Part shown: positions 8,131-16,940 of the stretch, piece by piece
Layout: every line of letters starts with the position of its first letter
How positions within the stretch are numbered: the first letter of the stretch is position 1
Origin: VXYL01 sp965243095
GTDB taxonomy: Bacteria > Pseudomonadota > Gammaproteobacteria > Pseudomonadales > Azotimanducaceae
Assembly: GCA_965243095.1 (NCBI GenBank)
Contig: OZ251530.1
Span: forward strand, 1,984,001-2,048,000
DNA length: 64,000 nt
Reading direction: 5' to 3'
Notes under the pieces: generated by a model
The model's input: the letters and a program-made list of their open reading frames with translations, nothing else
Database searches by the model: none
What the model was told of the DNA's origin: nothing
Made by a program: the position numbers and the translations under genes

Positions 8131-9077
8131 AGAAGCCGGTGTTGTCCATTCGCGATCTGGCGGTGGAGTTCAAGACCGATACGGGCATCACCCGGGCGCT
8201 TTCCGGCGTGAGTTTCGACGTGGCGCGCGGAGAGGTCACCGCCATCGTGGGCGAATCGGGTTCGGGGAAATCCGTCACCGCGAACTGCGTGATGCGCCTC
8301 ATCCAACCGCCCGGGCGCATCACCGGCGGCCGCATCGATTTCGCGCCGGACGCCGGCAACGCCTTCGACGTGGTGGCGTTGAAGGAGAAGGATCCGCGCC
8401 TCTACGACCTGCGCGGCGGCCACATCAGCATGGTGTTCCAAGAACCCATGACCGCGCTCTCCCCGGTTCACACCATCGGCGGCCAAGTGGCCGAAGCCAT
8501 CCTCTGCCACCGGCAGGTGGGCAAGGAGGCGGCTTGGCGCGAAGCCGCGGAAATGCTGGAGCGCGTGGGCTTGGACGACATGGGCCGGCGCATGACGATG
8601 TATCCGTTCGAGTTCTCCGGCGGCATGCGCCAGCGCGTGGTGATCGCGATGGCGTTGGTGTGCCGGCCGGAAGTGTTGATCTGCGACGAGCCCACCACCG
8701 CCCTCGACGTGACCATCCAAGCGGAAATCCTCACCCTGATCCGCAGCCTGCAGCGCGACCTCGGCAACTCGGTGATCTTCATCACGCACGACTTGGGCGT
8801 GGTGGCGCAGATCGCCGATCACGTCGTGGTGATGTATCAAGGCCGGGTGTTGGAAATCGGCACGGTGCGGCAAGTGCTCAAAGAGCCGCTGCATCCGTAC
8901 ACGCGCGGACTGCTGAAAGCGATTCCCGGCGTGGTGCCGCCGGGTGAGCGCTTGGCCACCATCGCCAGCGTGGTGGGCGATGCGGACATTGAGACGCCGC
9001 ACCCGCTGTTGAAGCTGTCGGACGGCCGGCAGGTGAGCCTGCCGCGGAACCAACTGCCACGCGAGGCGGGCGCATGA
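8127..9077 (+). CDS. Peptide-type ABC transporter ATPase (OppD/DppD class)
   Basis: The start ATG 8127 overlaps the TGA of the permease gene. The 316-residue ATPase carries Walker A GESGSGKS, the Q-loop MVFQEPMTALSP, signature FSGGMRQR, Walker B EVLICDEPTTALD and the switch histidine in ITHDLG. The C-terminal stretch HPYTRGLLKAIPG is the peptide-transporter extension (oligo_HPY) but the usual Cys cluster that binds iron-sulfur in many OppD proteins is absent. It works as a heterodimer with the product of the next gene. Confidence 0.94.
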   Translation: MKKPVLSIRDLAVEFKTDTGITRALSGVSFDVARGEVTAIVGESGSGKSVTANCVMRLIQPPGRITGGRIDFAPDAGNAFDVVALKEKDPRLYDLRGGHISMVFQEPMTALSPVHTIGGQVAEAILCHRQVGKEAAWREAAEMLERVGLDDMGRRMTMYPFEFSGGMRQRVVIAMALVCRPEVLICDEPTTALDVTIQAEILTLIRSLQRDLGNSVIFITHDLGVVAQIADHVVVMYQGRVLEIGTVRQVLKEPLHPYTRGLLKAIPGVVPPGERLATIASVVGDADIETPHPLLKLSDGRQVSLPRNQLPREAGA

Positions 9078-9889
9078 GCGAATCCTTGCTGGAAGTGCGC
9101 GATCTCTGCAAGTTCTTCGGCGGCGTGGCCGCGGTGGAGGACGTCTCGTTCGACTTGGCGCGGGCCGAAACGCTGGGCGTGGTGGGCGAGAGCGGCTCCG
9201 GCAAGACCACGTTGGCGCGTTGCATTCTGCGCGCCATCGACCCGGACGTGGGCACGGTGCGCTTCCGCGCCGCCGCCGGCTGGACGAATCTGCACCAACT
9301 GCGCGAACGCGAGCTGGTGCCGCTGCGCCGCGAGATGCAGATGATCTTCCAAGATCCGTTTTCGTCGCTCAATCCGCGCATGACCGTGCGCCAGATTCTC
9401 GAAGAACCTCTCGTGATCCACGGCGAACGCGACCGCGAGAAACGCTTGCGGACGGTTACCGAAATGCTCGACCGCGTGCAACTCGGAACCGACGCCCTCA
9501 CCCGCTATCCGCACGCTTTCTCCGGCGGCCAGCGCCAGCGCATCGGCATCGCCCGCGCGCTCATGCTGCGGCCGAGCTTCGTCGTTTGCGACGAATCCGT
9601 CTCCGCGCTGGATGTCTCCGTGCAAGCGCAGATCATCAATCTGCTGCAGGATCTGCAGGCCGAGCTCGGCTTGACGTATCTGTTCGTGGCGCACGACTTG
9701 GCCGTGGTGCGCCACATCTGCGACCGTGTGCTGGTGATGCATCGCGGCCGCGTGGTGGAAACCGGCGCGGTGGAGGACGTGTTCGAGCATCCGCGCCAGG
9801 ACTACACGCGCCTTTTGCTTTCGGCGATTCCGTCTCCCGACCCGGACGTGCCGCTCAAACCGCTCGACCGCGCCACGTTGGAGTTGTAA
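9074..9889 (+). CDS. Peptide-type ABC transporter ATPase (OppF/DppF class)
   Basis: Second ATPase, 271 residues, overlapping the preceding stop by ATGA. It shows GESGSGKTT, MIFQDPFSSLNPRMTV, FSGGQRQR, FVVCDESVSALD and VAHDLAVV. Walker B reads CDESVSALD, the usual OppF form. No binding-protein gene of the peptide class (SBP family 5) accompanies the operon upstream or downstream. The symporter gene follows one base after the stop codon and may belong to the same transcript. Confidence 0.94.
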   Translation: MSESLLEVRDLCKFFGGVAAVEDVSFDLARAETLGVVGESGSGKTTLARCILRAIDPDVGTVRFRAAAGWTNLHQLRERELVPLRREMQMIFQDPFSSLNPRMTVRQILEEPLVIHGERDREKRLRTVTEMLDRVQLGTDALTRYPHAFSGGQRQRIGIARALMLRPSFVVCDESVSALDVSVQAQIINLLQDLQAELGLTYLFVAHDLAVVRHICDRVLVMHRGRVVETGAVEDVFEHPRQDYTRLLLSAIPSPDPDVPLKPLDRATLEL

Positions 9890-9890
9890 C

Positions 9891-11390
9891 TTGTCCAACG
9901 CGGGACTGCTGGCGGTATTCGCCGGCTACTTCGCCATTCTCATCGGCATCGCCGTGGTGCGGGCGCGGCGAATGCAGGCGATGTCCGACTACGTGCTCGC
10001 CGGGCGCAAGATGGGCGGCTTCACCTCCGCCTTGAGCGCAAGTTCCTCCGGCACCAGCGGCTGGGCCATTCTGGTGTTTCCGGCGTTCGCATTCCAAAAC
10101 GGCCTGCAGGAGATCTGGACGGCGCTCGCGTTGGTGGCGGGCATCTGGTGCAGTTGGCAAATCATCGCCAAGCGATTGCGGCGCTACTCCATCGCCACCG
10201 ATGACGCGCTGACGATGCCGGAGTTCTTCGAGAAACGCTTCGAGGATCGCACGGGCTTGGTGCGCACCGTGGCCGCCGCCATCACGATCTTCTTCATCAT
10301 CTTCTATGTGAGTTCCGGTTTGGTCGCCGGCGCCAAGCTGCTGGACACGGTGTTCGGCTTGGATCAGAACATCGGCTTGGTGGTGACTTTGATAGCCGTC
10401 GCCTCCTACACGTTCATCGGCGGTTTCATGGCGGTCTCGCGCACGGATGTCTTTCAGGCGACGTTGATGCTGGTGGCGTTCATCGTAATTCCGCTGTGGG
10501 TGATGTACTCCACGAACCACTCCTTCGCCGCCCTCGGCGAGGACACGCCGGGTTTCTGGAATCCCTTGACGGACACCAACAACGAACCCGTCACCTTCCT
10601 GTTCCTGCTCTCCGCGCTGGGCTGGGGGCTGGGCTATCTGGGTTCGCAGCGGGTGGTGCAACGCTACATGGCGGTGGAGAGCGAAGCGGCGATTCCGCTC
10701 AGCCGCGACATCGGCACCGCGTGGATGTTTCTGGTGTACGCCTTCGCGCTGCTGCTCGGTTTGGTGGCGCTGCCGGCGTTGGAGGATATCGGGCGCCTCG
10801 CCGAAGTGGTGGACGATAGAGAGCGCGTCTTCCTGGTGGTGACGCAGGCGTTCTTCCATCCGCTGGTGGGCGGCGTGCTGCTCTCCGCCGTCATCGCCGC
10901 GGTGATGAGCACGGCGGATTCGCAACTGCTGCTGGCCTCGGCCATCGCCACCGACGACCTGCCGTTCGTGCGCCGCTACTCCTACCAGCTCGCCCCACGC
11001 GCCCGCGTCTGGCTGGGGCGGGCGTTGCTGGTGACCACCGGCGTCGTCGCCTTGGTCATCTTGTGGGTGATGGAGCAGCAGTCGGTGCTTTCGCTGGTGG
11101 CGCTGGCGTGGGGCGGCATGGCGGCGGCGTTCGCGCCGGTGACCATCCTCGCGCTCTACTGGCGCCGCTTCAACTGGCCCGGCGCGCTGGCGGCGATGCT
11201 GGTCGGCACCGTCACCGCCGCCGTTTGGGCCTACACGGACGGCGACGGCGGCGTGATGGACCTGAACCCGGCCACGCCCGGCTGCCTCTTCTCCACCATC
11301 GCCGGCGTCCTCGTCGCGCTGGCAACCCCAGCGCCCTCGGCATCCTGCCAAGCCCTGTTCGACAAGGTGGTGGGCAAGCAGCGCTCTTGA
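9891..11390 (+). CDS. Sodium:solute symporter, PutP-like
   Basis: The 499-residue inner-membrane protein has about 13 predicted spans and follows the SSS family: SDYVLAGRKMGGFTSALSASSSGTSGWAILVFPAFAF at residues 30-65, VSSGLVAGAKLLDTVFG, the GGFMAVSRTDVFQA segment and MSTADSQLLLASAIATDD. This pattern is closest to proline permease PutP, but substrate specificity within the family is broad. The TTG at 9891 is the only plausible start and lies one base past the previous stop, suggesting coupling to the ABC operon. Confidence 0.87.
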   Translation: MSNAGLLAVFAGYFAILIGIAVVRARRMQAMSDYVLAGRKMGGFTSALSASSSGTSGWAILVFPAFAFQNGLQEIWTALALVAGIWCSWQIIAKRLRRYSIATDDALTMPEFFEKRFEDRTGLVRTVAAAITIFFIIFYVSSGLVAGAKLLDTVFGLDQNIGLVVTLIAVASYTFIGGFMAVSRTDVFQATLMLVAFIVIPLWVMYSTNHSFAALGEDTPGFWNPLTDTNNEPVTFLFLLSALGWGLGYLGSQRVVQRYMAVESEAAIPLSRDIGTAWMFLVYAFALLLGLVALPALEDIGRLAEVVDDRERVFLVVTQAFFHPLVGGVLLSAVIAAVMSTADSQLLLASAIATDDLPFVRRYSYQLAPRARVWLGRALLVTTGVVALVILWVMEQQSVLSLVALAWGGMAAAFAPVTILALYWRRFNWPGALAAMLVGTVTAAVWAYTDGDGGVMDLNPATPGCLFSTIAGVLVALATPAPSASCQALFDKVVGKQRS

Positions 11391-11441
11391 GCCAAGACAA
11401 CGACCGCCAGCGCCGTCAGCCGCGCGCGGTCCAGTTTGGCG

Positions 11442-11912
<471 letters not shown>

Positions 11913-11992
11913 CGCCACCTCCTCATGTTGCGTCATCTAATGTGCGATGTTGGCACAGTGGCTAGGCAATGGCAAAGACGGTGGTGCCGGTG

Positions 11993-13221
11993 CAGGGCAA
12001 TCGCATATGGATTGCCCCGCCTATTCGCGCCTGCGGATGCCCCGGATCATGTCGAGCAGGACGTCGTCGTTGCGCTGGGCGCGGGCGAACTTGCGCCGGA
12101 CGGACCGCTTGTCGGGATGCATCCGGGCGATGTTCAGCGCCAGCCGGCGGATGACGCCGAGGCAGGCGGCGCCGTTGCCCTTGCGGTTGCGCGCCCGGTC
12201 TTCGTCCATCGACACGTCGAGCACCCAGTGCAGGCTGTTCTCGATGGCCCAGTGCGAGCGGACAACATGGGCGAAACGCTCGGCCGAGGGCTTGCCGCTG
12301 AGCAGGAAGTAGCGGGCGTCGACGCTCTCCGGGCCGTCCGCCAGGCGCCGCTCCCCGACCACCTTGCCGATGGCCGACAGGCCGGGCCAGTCGTGGCGCT
12401 CCAGCAGCCAGTCGATGTCGTGGCAGACCGTCGCGGTGCGCATTTCGACTCGCCCGTGCCCCTTGTCAACCCGTTGATGCGCAAGGAGTTCCGCCGACTT
12501 CGGAGGGTTGTCCAAGTACTCCACGACATCCTCGTGCATGGTGCCCTGGTTGCGCTTCAACTGCAGCGCGTAGTCGCCGCCCTTGGCCACGATCGCCGCC
12601 GCCGACCCGCGCTGCGCGTGCATCGCGTCCGCGGTCACCGTGCGCCCCTTCACGTCCAGCAGCTCCACCAGTTCCGGCAGCGCCGGGATCTCGTTCGACT
12701 TGCCGTCCACCTTCACCTGCGCCAGCGTCAGTTTCGCCTCCGCCGCGAACGCCTGCAGCAGGTGGGTCGGCGACCGCTCCGAGGCCGTCTCGAACGACCG
12801 CCGCAGCGCCTTGCCGTCCACCGCCACCACGTCGCCGAGATCGTCCGCCCAGTCCTGCGCCAAGCGCAGCAGCGCCTTTTGCAGACCCGCCGGATCCAGA
12901 TTCCGGAACAGCCGCGAGAAGGTGTCGTGGCTCGGAATGCCGTGCGCGAGCGTCAGGAACCGCCGCAGCCACTCCTCCCGCTCGCGCCCGAAGTCCTCCA
13001 TGTCGACGCAGGTGCGTCCGCCGACGAGCATCGCCAGCAGGGCGAGCGTCAGCGTCTCGTGCAGGTCGTGGCGCTTGGCGTTGCCCCTCCTTGGGTCCTC
13101 AACGTCTTGAAAAACAACGAGAAGTTCCCGCATGTCGTCTCTCCTTCCTTGGATCGAGACGTCAATTCCGCACCATCCCCCCGTCGTCGCGCCACGCCGC
13201 AATCCATATGCGATTGCCCTG
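11993..13221 (-). mobile_element. Intact ISAs1-family insertion sequence
   Basis: The element is about 1.23 kb with near-perfect terminal inverted repeats beginning CAGGGCAATCGCATATGG on each side, one transposase gene, and a direct duplication of about 9 bases (GTGCCGGTG, 11984-11992 and 13222-13230). Terminal CAGGG and an 8-10 base duplication are characteristic of the ISAs1 family. Intact ends and gene indicate a recent insertion, about 70 bases upstream of the peroxidase start. Confidence 0.92.
12021..13133 (-). CDS. ISAs1-family transposase
   Basis: The 370-residue protein starts MRELLVVFQDVEDPRRGNAKRHDL, typical of ISAs1 / H-repeat transposases. DDE-type residues fit VVAVDGKALRRS, TVTADAMHAQR and RSHWAIENSLHWVLDVSMDEDRAR. 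Upstream in-frame codons to 13202 exist, but ATG 13133 matches the family's usual N-terminus. No frameshift or stop is seen, so the enzyme should be active. Confidence 0.93.
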   Translation of the reverse strand: MRELLVVFQDVEDPRRGNAKRHDLHETLTLALLAMLVGGRTCVDMEDFGREREEWLRRFLTLAHGIPSHDTFSRLFRNLDPAGLQKALLRLAQDWADDLGDVVAVDGKALRRSFETASERSPTHLLQAFAAEAKLTLAQVKVDGKSNEIPALPELVELLDVKGRTVTADAMHAQRGSAAAIVAKGGDYALQLKRNQGTMHEDVVEYLDNPPKSAELLAHQRVDKGHGRVEMRTATVCHDIDWLLERHDWPGLSAIGKVVGERRLADGPESVDARYFLLSGKPSAERFAHVVRSHWAIENSLHWVLDVSMDEDRARNRKGNGAACLGVIRRLALNIARMHPDKRSVRRKFARAQRNDDVLLDMIRGIRRRE

Positions 13222-13230
13222 GTGCCGGTG
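13221..13230. repeat. Shared target-site duplication between the two insertion sequences
   Basis: GGTGCCGGT occurs three times: before the ISAs1 element (11983-11991), between the two elements (13221-13229) and after the ISKra4 element (14721-14729). The ISKra4 element is flanked by the last two copies and ISAs1 by the first two. One element therefore inserted into the target duplication made by the other. Confidence 0.85.
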
Positions 13231-14720
13231 GGTGTACGACATATTTGTTCGCAAGGGCCGACGGGCTCAGGCGGCGAGCGCCAACGGCGGCGGTCTGGCG
13301 CGCGCCTTGAAGAACTCGTCGTGGCGGCCGTCCAGCCACCGGCAGCGCAGCGCCAGCATCGGGTTCGCGCCGCTTTCGACGCTCCAGCGCATGCCGCCGC
13401 GCTTCAGGCGTCCGGCCACCGCGCCGCAGGCGCTCTCCACGACCCCCGAACCCACCGGCAGACCGGCGGCGCGGAACTCGGGGTAGCGCATTCGAGCGCG
13501 GTTGGCCTCGACGTATCCGGCGCAGCGCAGCGCCTCGTCGTTGCCCGCGTGCCGCCGCAGCGCCGCCAGCACGTCGTCCAGGCGTCCCTCCGACAACGCC
13601 GCGCACGTCTTCTTCGACCACGCCTCGCACAATGCCGTCTCGGCCCCGCACGCCGACCGGCCGACTTCCCAGACGTGTTCCTTCGCATGCCACAGGTCGA
13701 CGATCTCCACCGCGCCGGGGAACAACTCCGACGCGACGCCCCGGATCCACCTCGCGCCGTCCCCCAGCACCGCCTTGACCCGCGCCGCCGCGAACCCCGA
13801 ACGCCGCGCCTCCCGCCACAGCCGCGCCGCGAACGCCGACGGCTCCGCGTCCGTGTCCCGCGACGCCGCGCTGTCGACGGCCGCCGAGCGCCGCGTCGCG
13901 CCATCCCCCGTGAAGAACGCCGCGACCTTCGCCTCGCGCGTGCGCGCCTTCCCGCCATCCTTTCCCCGGCTTTCCGGCAACTCCCCGGGGCGAACCGGCA
14001 CGCCCGTGCCGTCGATCCCGCAGCACATCGTCTCCGACGGCGCCGGCGCATTCTCCACGCCCTCCTCCGACGCGTCCGCCGCCGCCATCTCCGAACCCAG
14101 GCGCTTCGCCATCCGCTCCATCCACTTCGCGTTCACGGCGAACCCCAGCAGCCGGCTCGCCAGCGCCGCCGCCGGCGCGAACGCCGTCTCCGCCGCCAGC
14201 GGCGCGACCGCCCTCACCAGTCCCGGCGTCGCCCGCGTCCCGGCCCGGCCCTTCACGCCCAGCTCCTCGTCCAGCGGGCACCGCCCGCCCTTCGCGCAGC
14301 CGCACGTCCAGTACCCGCGAACCACCCGCAGCCGACCCGGCAGCCACAGCGCCGACAGCGGCCGCGAACGCCGAACCATCGTCCGCCGGCAGTCGCCGCA
14401 CCGCAACGGCTCCCGCTCCGCGTCCGCCTCCGTCAGCAGCCTCGACGTCCCCGCCGAGGCGCCCTCGCGCAGCGCCTCCCGCGTTCCCTTCTCGAACTCC
14501 ATGAAGTTGCCGCACCGCCCCAGCGCCGCGCGCGCCGCCGGCGACGACAGCGCCTTCGCCACCGCCTCCCGCAGGAAGCCGTAGGCGTCCTTGCCAACCT
14601 CCCCGCCCGAAGCCACAATCCCTTCCGTCACCGCGATTCCCTTCGCTCGGTTGTACACGATCCAAGCGTATCCCGGGTTTCGCGGTGACTCTCAACCCGG
14701 AACAAATATGTCGTACACCC
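13230..14720 (-). mobile_element. Intact ISKra4-family insertion sequence
   Basis: The 1.49-kb element begins GGGTGTACGACATATTTG and ends with its exact inverse (14700-14720), flanked by a 9-base duplication. It carries one full-length transposase gene on the minus strand. Family assignment rests on the transposase motifs. Confidence 0.9.
13267..14658 (-). CDS. ISKra4-family transposase
   Basis: The 463-residue protein has a cysteine pair cluster (RCGDCRRTM and WTCGCAKGGRCPLDEE) in the N-terminal half, then the catalytic core: MCCGIDGTGVPVRPGE (first Asp), KVAAFFTGDGATRRS, VKAVLGDGARWIRG (second Asp) and VEIVDLWHAKEHVWEVG. The C-terminal GSGVVESACGAVAGRLKRGGMRWS contains the final Glu. This order matches ISKra4-type transposases. 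It is intact and compositionally very GC-rich. Confidence 0.9.
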   Translation of the reverse strand: MYNRAKGIAVTEGIVASGGEVGKDAYGFLREAVAKALSSPAARAALGRCGNFMEFEKGTREALREGASAGTSRLLTEADAEREPLRCGDCRRTMVRRSRPLSALWLPGRLRVVRGYWTCGCAKGGRCPLDEELGVKGRAGTRATPGLVRAVAPLAAETAFAPAAALASRLLGFAVNAKWMERMAKRLGSEMAAADASEEGVENAPAPSETMCCGIDGTGVPVRPGELPESRGKDGGKARTREAKVAAFFTGDGATRRSAAVDSAASRDTDAEPSAFAARLWREARRSGFAAARVKAVLGDGARWIRGVASELFPGAVEIVDLWHAKEHVWEVGRSACGAETALCEAWSKKTCAALSEGRLDDVLAALRRHAGNDEALRCAGYVEANRARMRYPEFRAAGLPVGSGVVESACGAVAGRLKRGGMRWSVESGANPMLALRCRWLDGRHDEFFKARARPPPLALAA

Positions 14721-14748
14721 GGTGCCGGTTCAGCCCATGCACTGCGAT

Positions 14749-14896
14749 TCAACTGTCGGCGGCACCGTTCCGCACCCAGGCGAACACCCGCCGCGCAAGC
14801 AGATCTTCGCCCCGCTCGCACTCCACAAACCAATCGCTCACGCGGTGGCCCAAGCGTTCCAGCTTCTCTGGGGCGATAGCGGGGCCGGGGGAATCG
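14749..14896 (-). pseudogene. Possible C-terminal gene remnant beside the insertion sequences
   Basis: On the minus strand an open stretch reads PEKLERLGHRVSDWFVECER and ends WVRNGAADS before TGA 14749-14751. It looks like natural protein sequence but has no start codon upstream, because a stop lies just before it at about 14910. It may be the tail of a gene lost when the neighbouring region was rearranged. Nothing else is visible between the ISKra4 element and 14897. Confidence 0.3.
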
Positions 14897-15658
14897 CTAC
14901 ATGCGGATCACGGAACGGCCGGCTATCCGCCACAAGCCGTCAACGCCGCTGACGACGAAGACCGCATGGGCCTCGCCGCCGCCGGGTGGCGTCCAGCTCG
15001 CCGGCACCACGACGCCGGTGCTGCCCGCCTGCGCGGCGGTGATTTCGCCCGGCGTCAAGCCTTGGTCGGGCAGCAACGTCGCTTCGAGATCGGGCGCGTT
15101 GTCGTGGGTGTTTACGCGGCCGATGCCGACTTCGGTGAAGGGATTGCGGCACAAGCCGGCGGCGGCATCGACGGCGCCGCGGGCGAGCGCGCGCAGGTGT
15201 TCGGCAACCACTTGCGTGGCGGGGCCGGCGTCGTAATGGGCGCCTTCGGTGAAGGAGTCCGTGCCGAAGCGGGCTTGTATTCCCCACGAATCGTCGATGC
15301 GCGTTAGCACATAGGTCACGCGGTTGCGGAGGATCGGCTCGTCGTTGGCGTTGTAGCGCGTCCAGCCGCCGGCGAGATGTACCTTGCCCGCGGTTTCCGC
15401 GCCGCGGCCGGCGTGCAGGCGGACGGGTTCCACACCCACCGAGCGCACCCAGCCGGTGGCTTCGCGTTTCGTCCAAGAGGCGCGGGCGGCGTATTCTTCG
15501 GGCGTCTCGTAATAGACGGGTTTGCTGATTGCCGAGACGCGCACGTGCGGGTACTGCATCACCGCCGCCCACGCGTTGGCTTCCTTGGCGCTGTCGGCGC
15601 GGAAGAACTCGTAGTAGGCGTCCTCCGGCGCGGCGAAGGGTTTGGAATTCGTGCTCAT
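14897..15658 (-). CDS. Conserved hypothetical protein, possible SnoaL-like fold
   Basis: The 253-residue protein has two similar halves. The first (residues 10-135) contains YYEFFRADSAKEANAWAAVMQYPHVRVSAI and GWTRYNANDEPILRNRVTYVLTRIDDSWGIQARFGTD; the second repeats the pattern around VVAEHLRALARGAVDAAAGLC and ends VVSGVDGLWRIAGRSVIRM. Alternating helices and strands ending in a 'W-I' strand suggest NTF2/SnoaL-like domains, though no family is certain. It follows the dehydratase gene by 29 bases on the same strand and probably shares its transcript. Confidence 0.7.
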   Translation of the reverse strand: MSTNSKPFAAPEDAYYEFFRADSAKEANAWAAVMQYPHVRVSAISKPVYYETPEEYAARASWTKREATGWVRSVGVEPVRLHAGRGAETAGKVHLAGGWTRYNANDEPILRNRVTYVLTRIDDSWGIQARFGTDSFTEGAHYDAGPATQVVAEHLRALARGAVDAAAGLCRNPFTEVGIGRVNTHDNAPDLEATLLPDQGLTPGEITAAQAGSTGVVVPASWTPPGGGEAHAVFVVSGVDGLWRIAGRSVIRM

Positions 15659-15687
15659 CGGTGCGCTCCTCTGAAAGCCATCGCGTT

Positions 15688-16833
15688 CTACGACCATTCC
15701 GCGTCTTGGCGCGAGCGGTTGCTGCCGTACCGCGCCCGCCACACCTTCGCGTTGTCGTCCCACGGGTTCGCGGCCAGCCACTCCTCGTTCATCGCCACGC
15801 CTAGGCCGGGGCCGGGCGGGAGCGGAAAGTAGCCGTCTTTCTGCACCGGGAAGTCGCCCACCGTGGCGTCTTGGTACCACGGGTGGATGCCGCCTTCTTG
15901 AATCAGGAAGTTCGGCGTACACGCATCCAAGTGCAGGGAGGCGATGGTGGCGAAAGGCCCGTAGCAGTTGTGGGGTTGGATGCCGACGTAATGCGCTTCC
16001 GCCATGGCGGCGATTTTCTTCAGTTCCAAGATGCCGCCGGCTTGCACGATGTCCGGTTGGATGAGATCCACCGCCTGCAAGGGGAACAACTCGCGGAAAT
16101 CGAACTTGGTCAACAGGCGCTCGCCGCTGGCGATGGGGATGTTCACGTTGTCCGCCACCTTCTTCAGCGCGTCGAGGTTTTGCGGCGGCACCGGCTCCTC
16201 GTAGAAGAACGGGCGGTATTCCTCCAAGCGGTTGCCGATGCGGATGGCGTCCGATGGCGAGAGCCGGCCGTGTGCTTCCACCAAGATTTCCACATCGTCG
16301 CCAACCGCTTCGCGCACCGCTTTCACCTTCTGCAGCGCCAGCTCTTCGGAGTCTCGATCGATGAAGATGCCGCGGTGTTCGAACGGGTCGCCTTTGAGCG
16401 CCGTCAAGCCGCGTTCGACGTGATTCATCGCGTTCCTCGCGGCGCGTTCTGGCGTCACGCCGTCGCAACGCCCGTAGGTCCAGATGCGCTCGCGGACCTT
16501 GCCGCCGAGCAGTTCGTACACCGGCACGCCCAAGGCTTGGCCCTTGATGTCCCAGAGCGCGATCTCGATGCCGCTGATCGCGCACATCTGCACGACTCCG
16601 CCTCGTACATGAAAGTAGTGGTAGAGGGTTTGCCAATGGCGTTCGATGTCCATCGGGCTCTGCCCGGTGATGACCTTGCCGAATTCCTCCACCATGGTTG
16701 CGGCGGCGAGCGGCCCGCAGGTGGCTTCGCCCCAGCCGGTCAAACCCTCGTCGGTTTCCACCTTGACGAAGACGAAGTTGCGGCCGTTGGTGGGCGCGTT
16801 GGCGGCGAACGCCTTGACGGACGTGATCTTCAC
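15688..16833 (-). CDS. Enolase-superfamily dehydratase (mandelate racemase/galactonate dehydratase group)
   Basis: The 381-residue protein has the capping domain (FVFVKVETDEGLTGWGEATCGP) and a TIM-barrel with metal ligands in EILVEAHGRLSP, FFYEEPVPPQN and IASGERLLTKFDF. The downstream VDLIQPDIVQAGGILELKKI and GIQPHNCYGPFATIASLHL (catalytic His) fit acid-sugar dehydratases such as D-galactonate dehydratase. The substrate cannot be set from sequence alone. It diverges from the ADP-ribosylglycohydrolase gene; the 107-base space holds that gene's likely promoter. Confidence 0.87.
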   Translation of the reverse strand: MKITSVKAFAANAPTNGRNFVFVKVETDEGLTGWGEATCGPLAAATMVEEFGKVITGQSPMDIERHWQTLYHYFHVRGGVVQMCAISGIEIALWDIKGQALGVPVYELLGGKVRERIWTYGRCDGVTPERAARNAMNHVERGLTALKGDPFEHRGIFIDRDSEELALQKVKAVREAVGDDVEILVEAHGRLSPSDAIRIGNRLEEYRPFFYEEPVPPQNLDALKKVADNVNIPIASGERLLTKFDFRELFPLQAVDLIQPDIVQAGGILELKKIAAMAEAHYVGIQPHNCYGPFATIASLHLDACTPNFLIQEGGIHPWYQDATVGDFPVQKDGYFPLPPGPGLGVAMNEEWLAANPWDDNAKVWRARYGSNRSRQDAEWS

Positions 16834-16940
16834 GAAACCTCGCTTGTTCGAGTGACGGTGCCGCCATTAAACCACCAAAACCGTGACGACGGCCGGCGAG
16901 GGGTATACTGCAAAAGAACGCACAACACGGGGGTCGGGGA

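Noticed and set aside
14591..15307. Plus-strand frame of 238 codons across the ISKra4 end
   Set aside because: It spans the IS terminus and lies antisense to the hypothetical gene at 14897-15658; composition is shadow-like.
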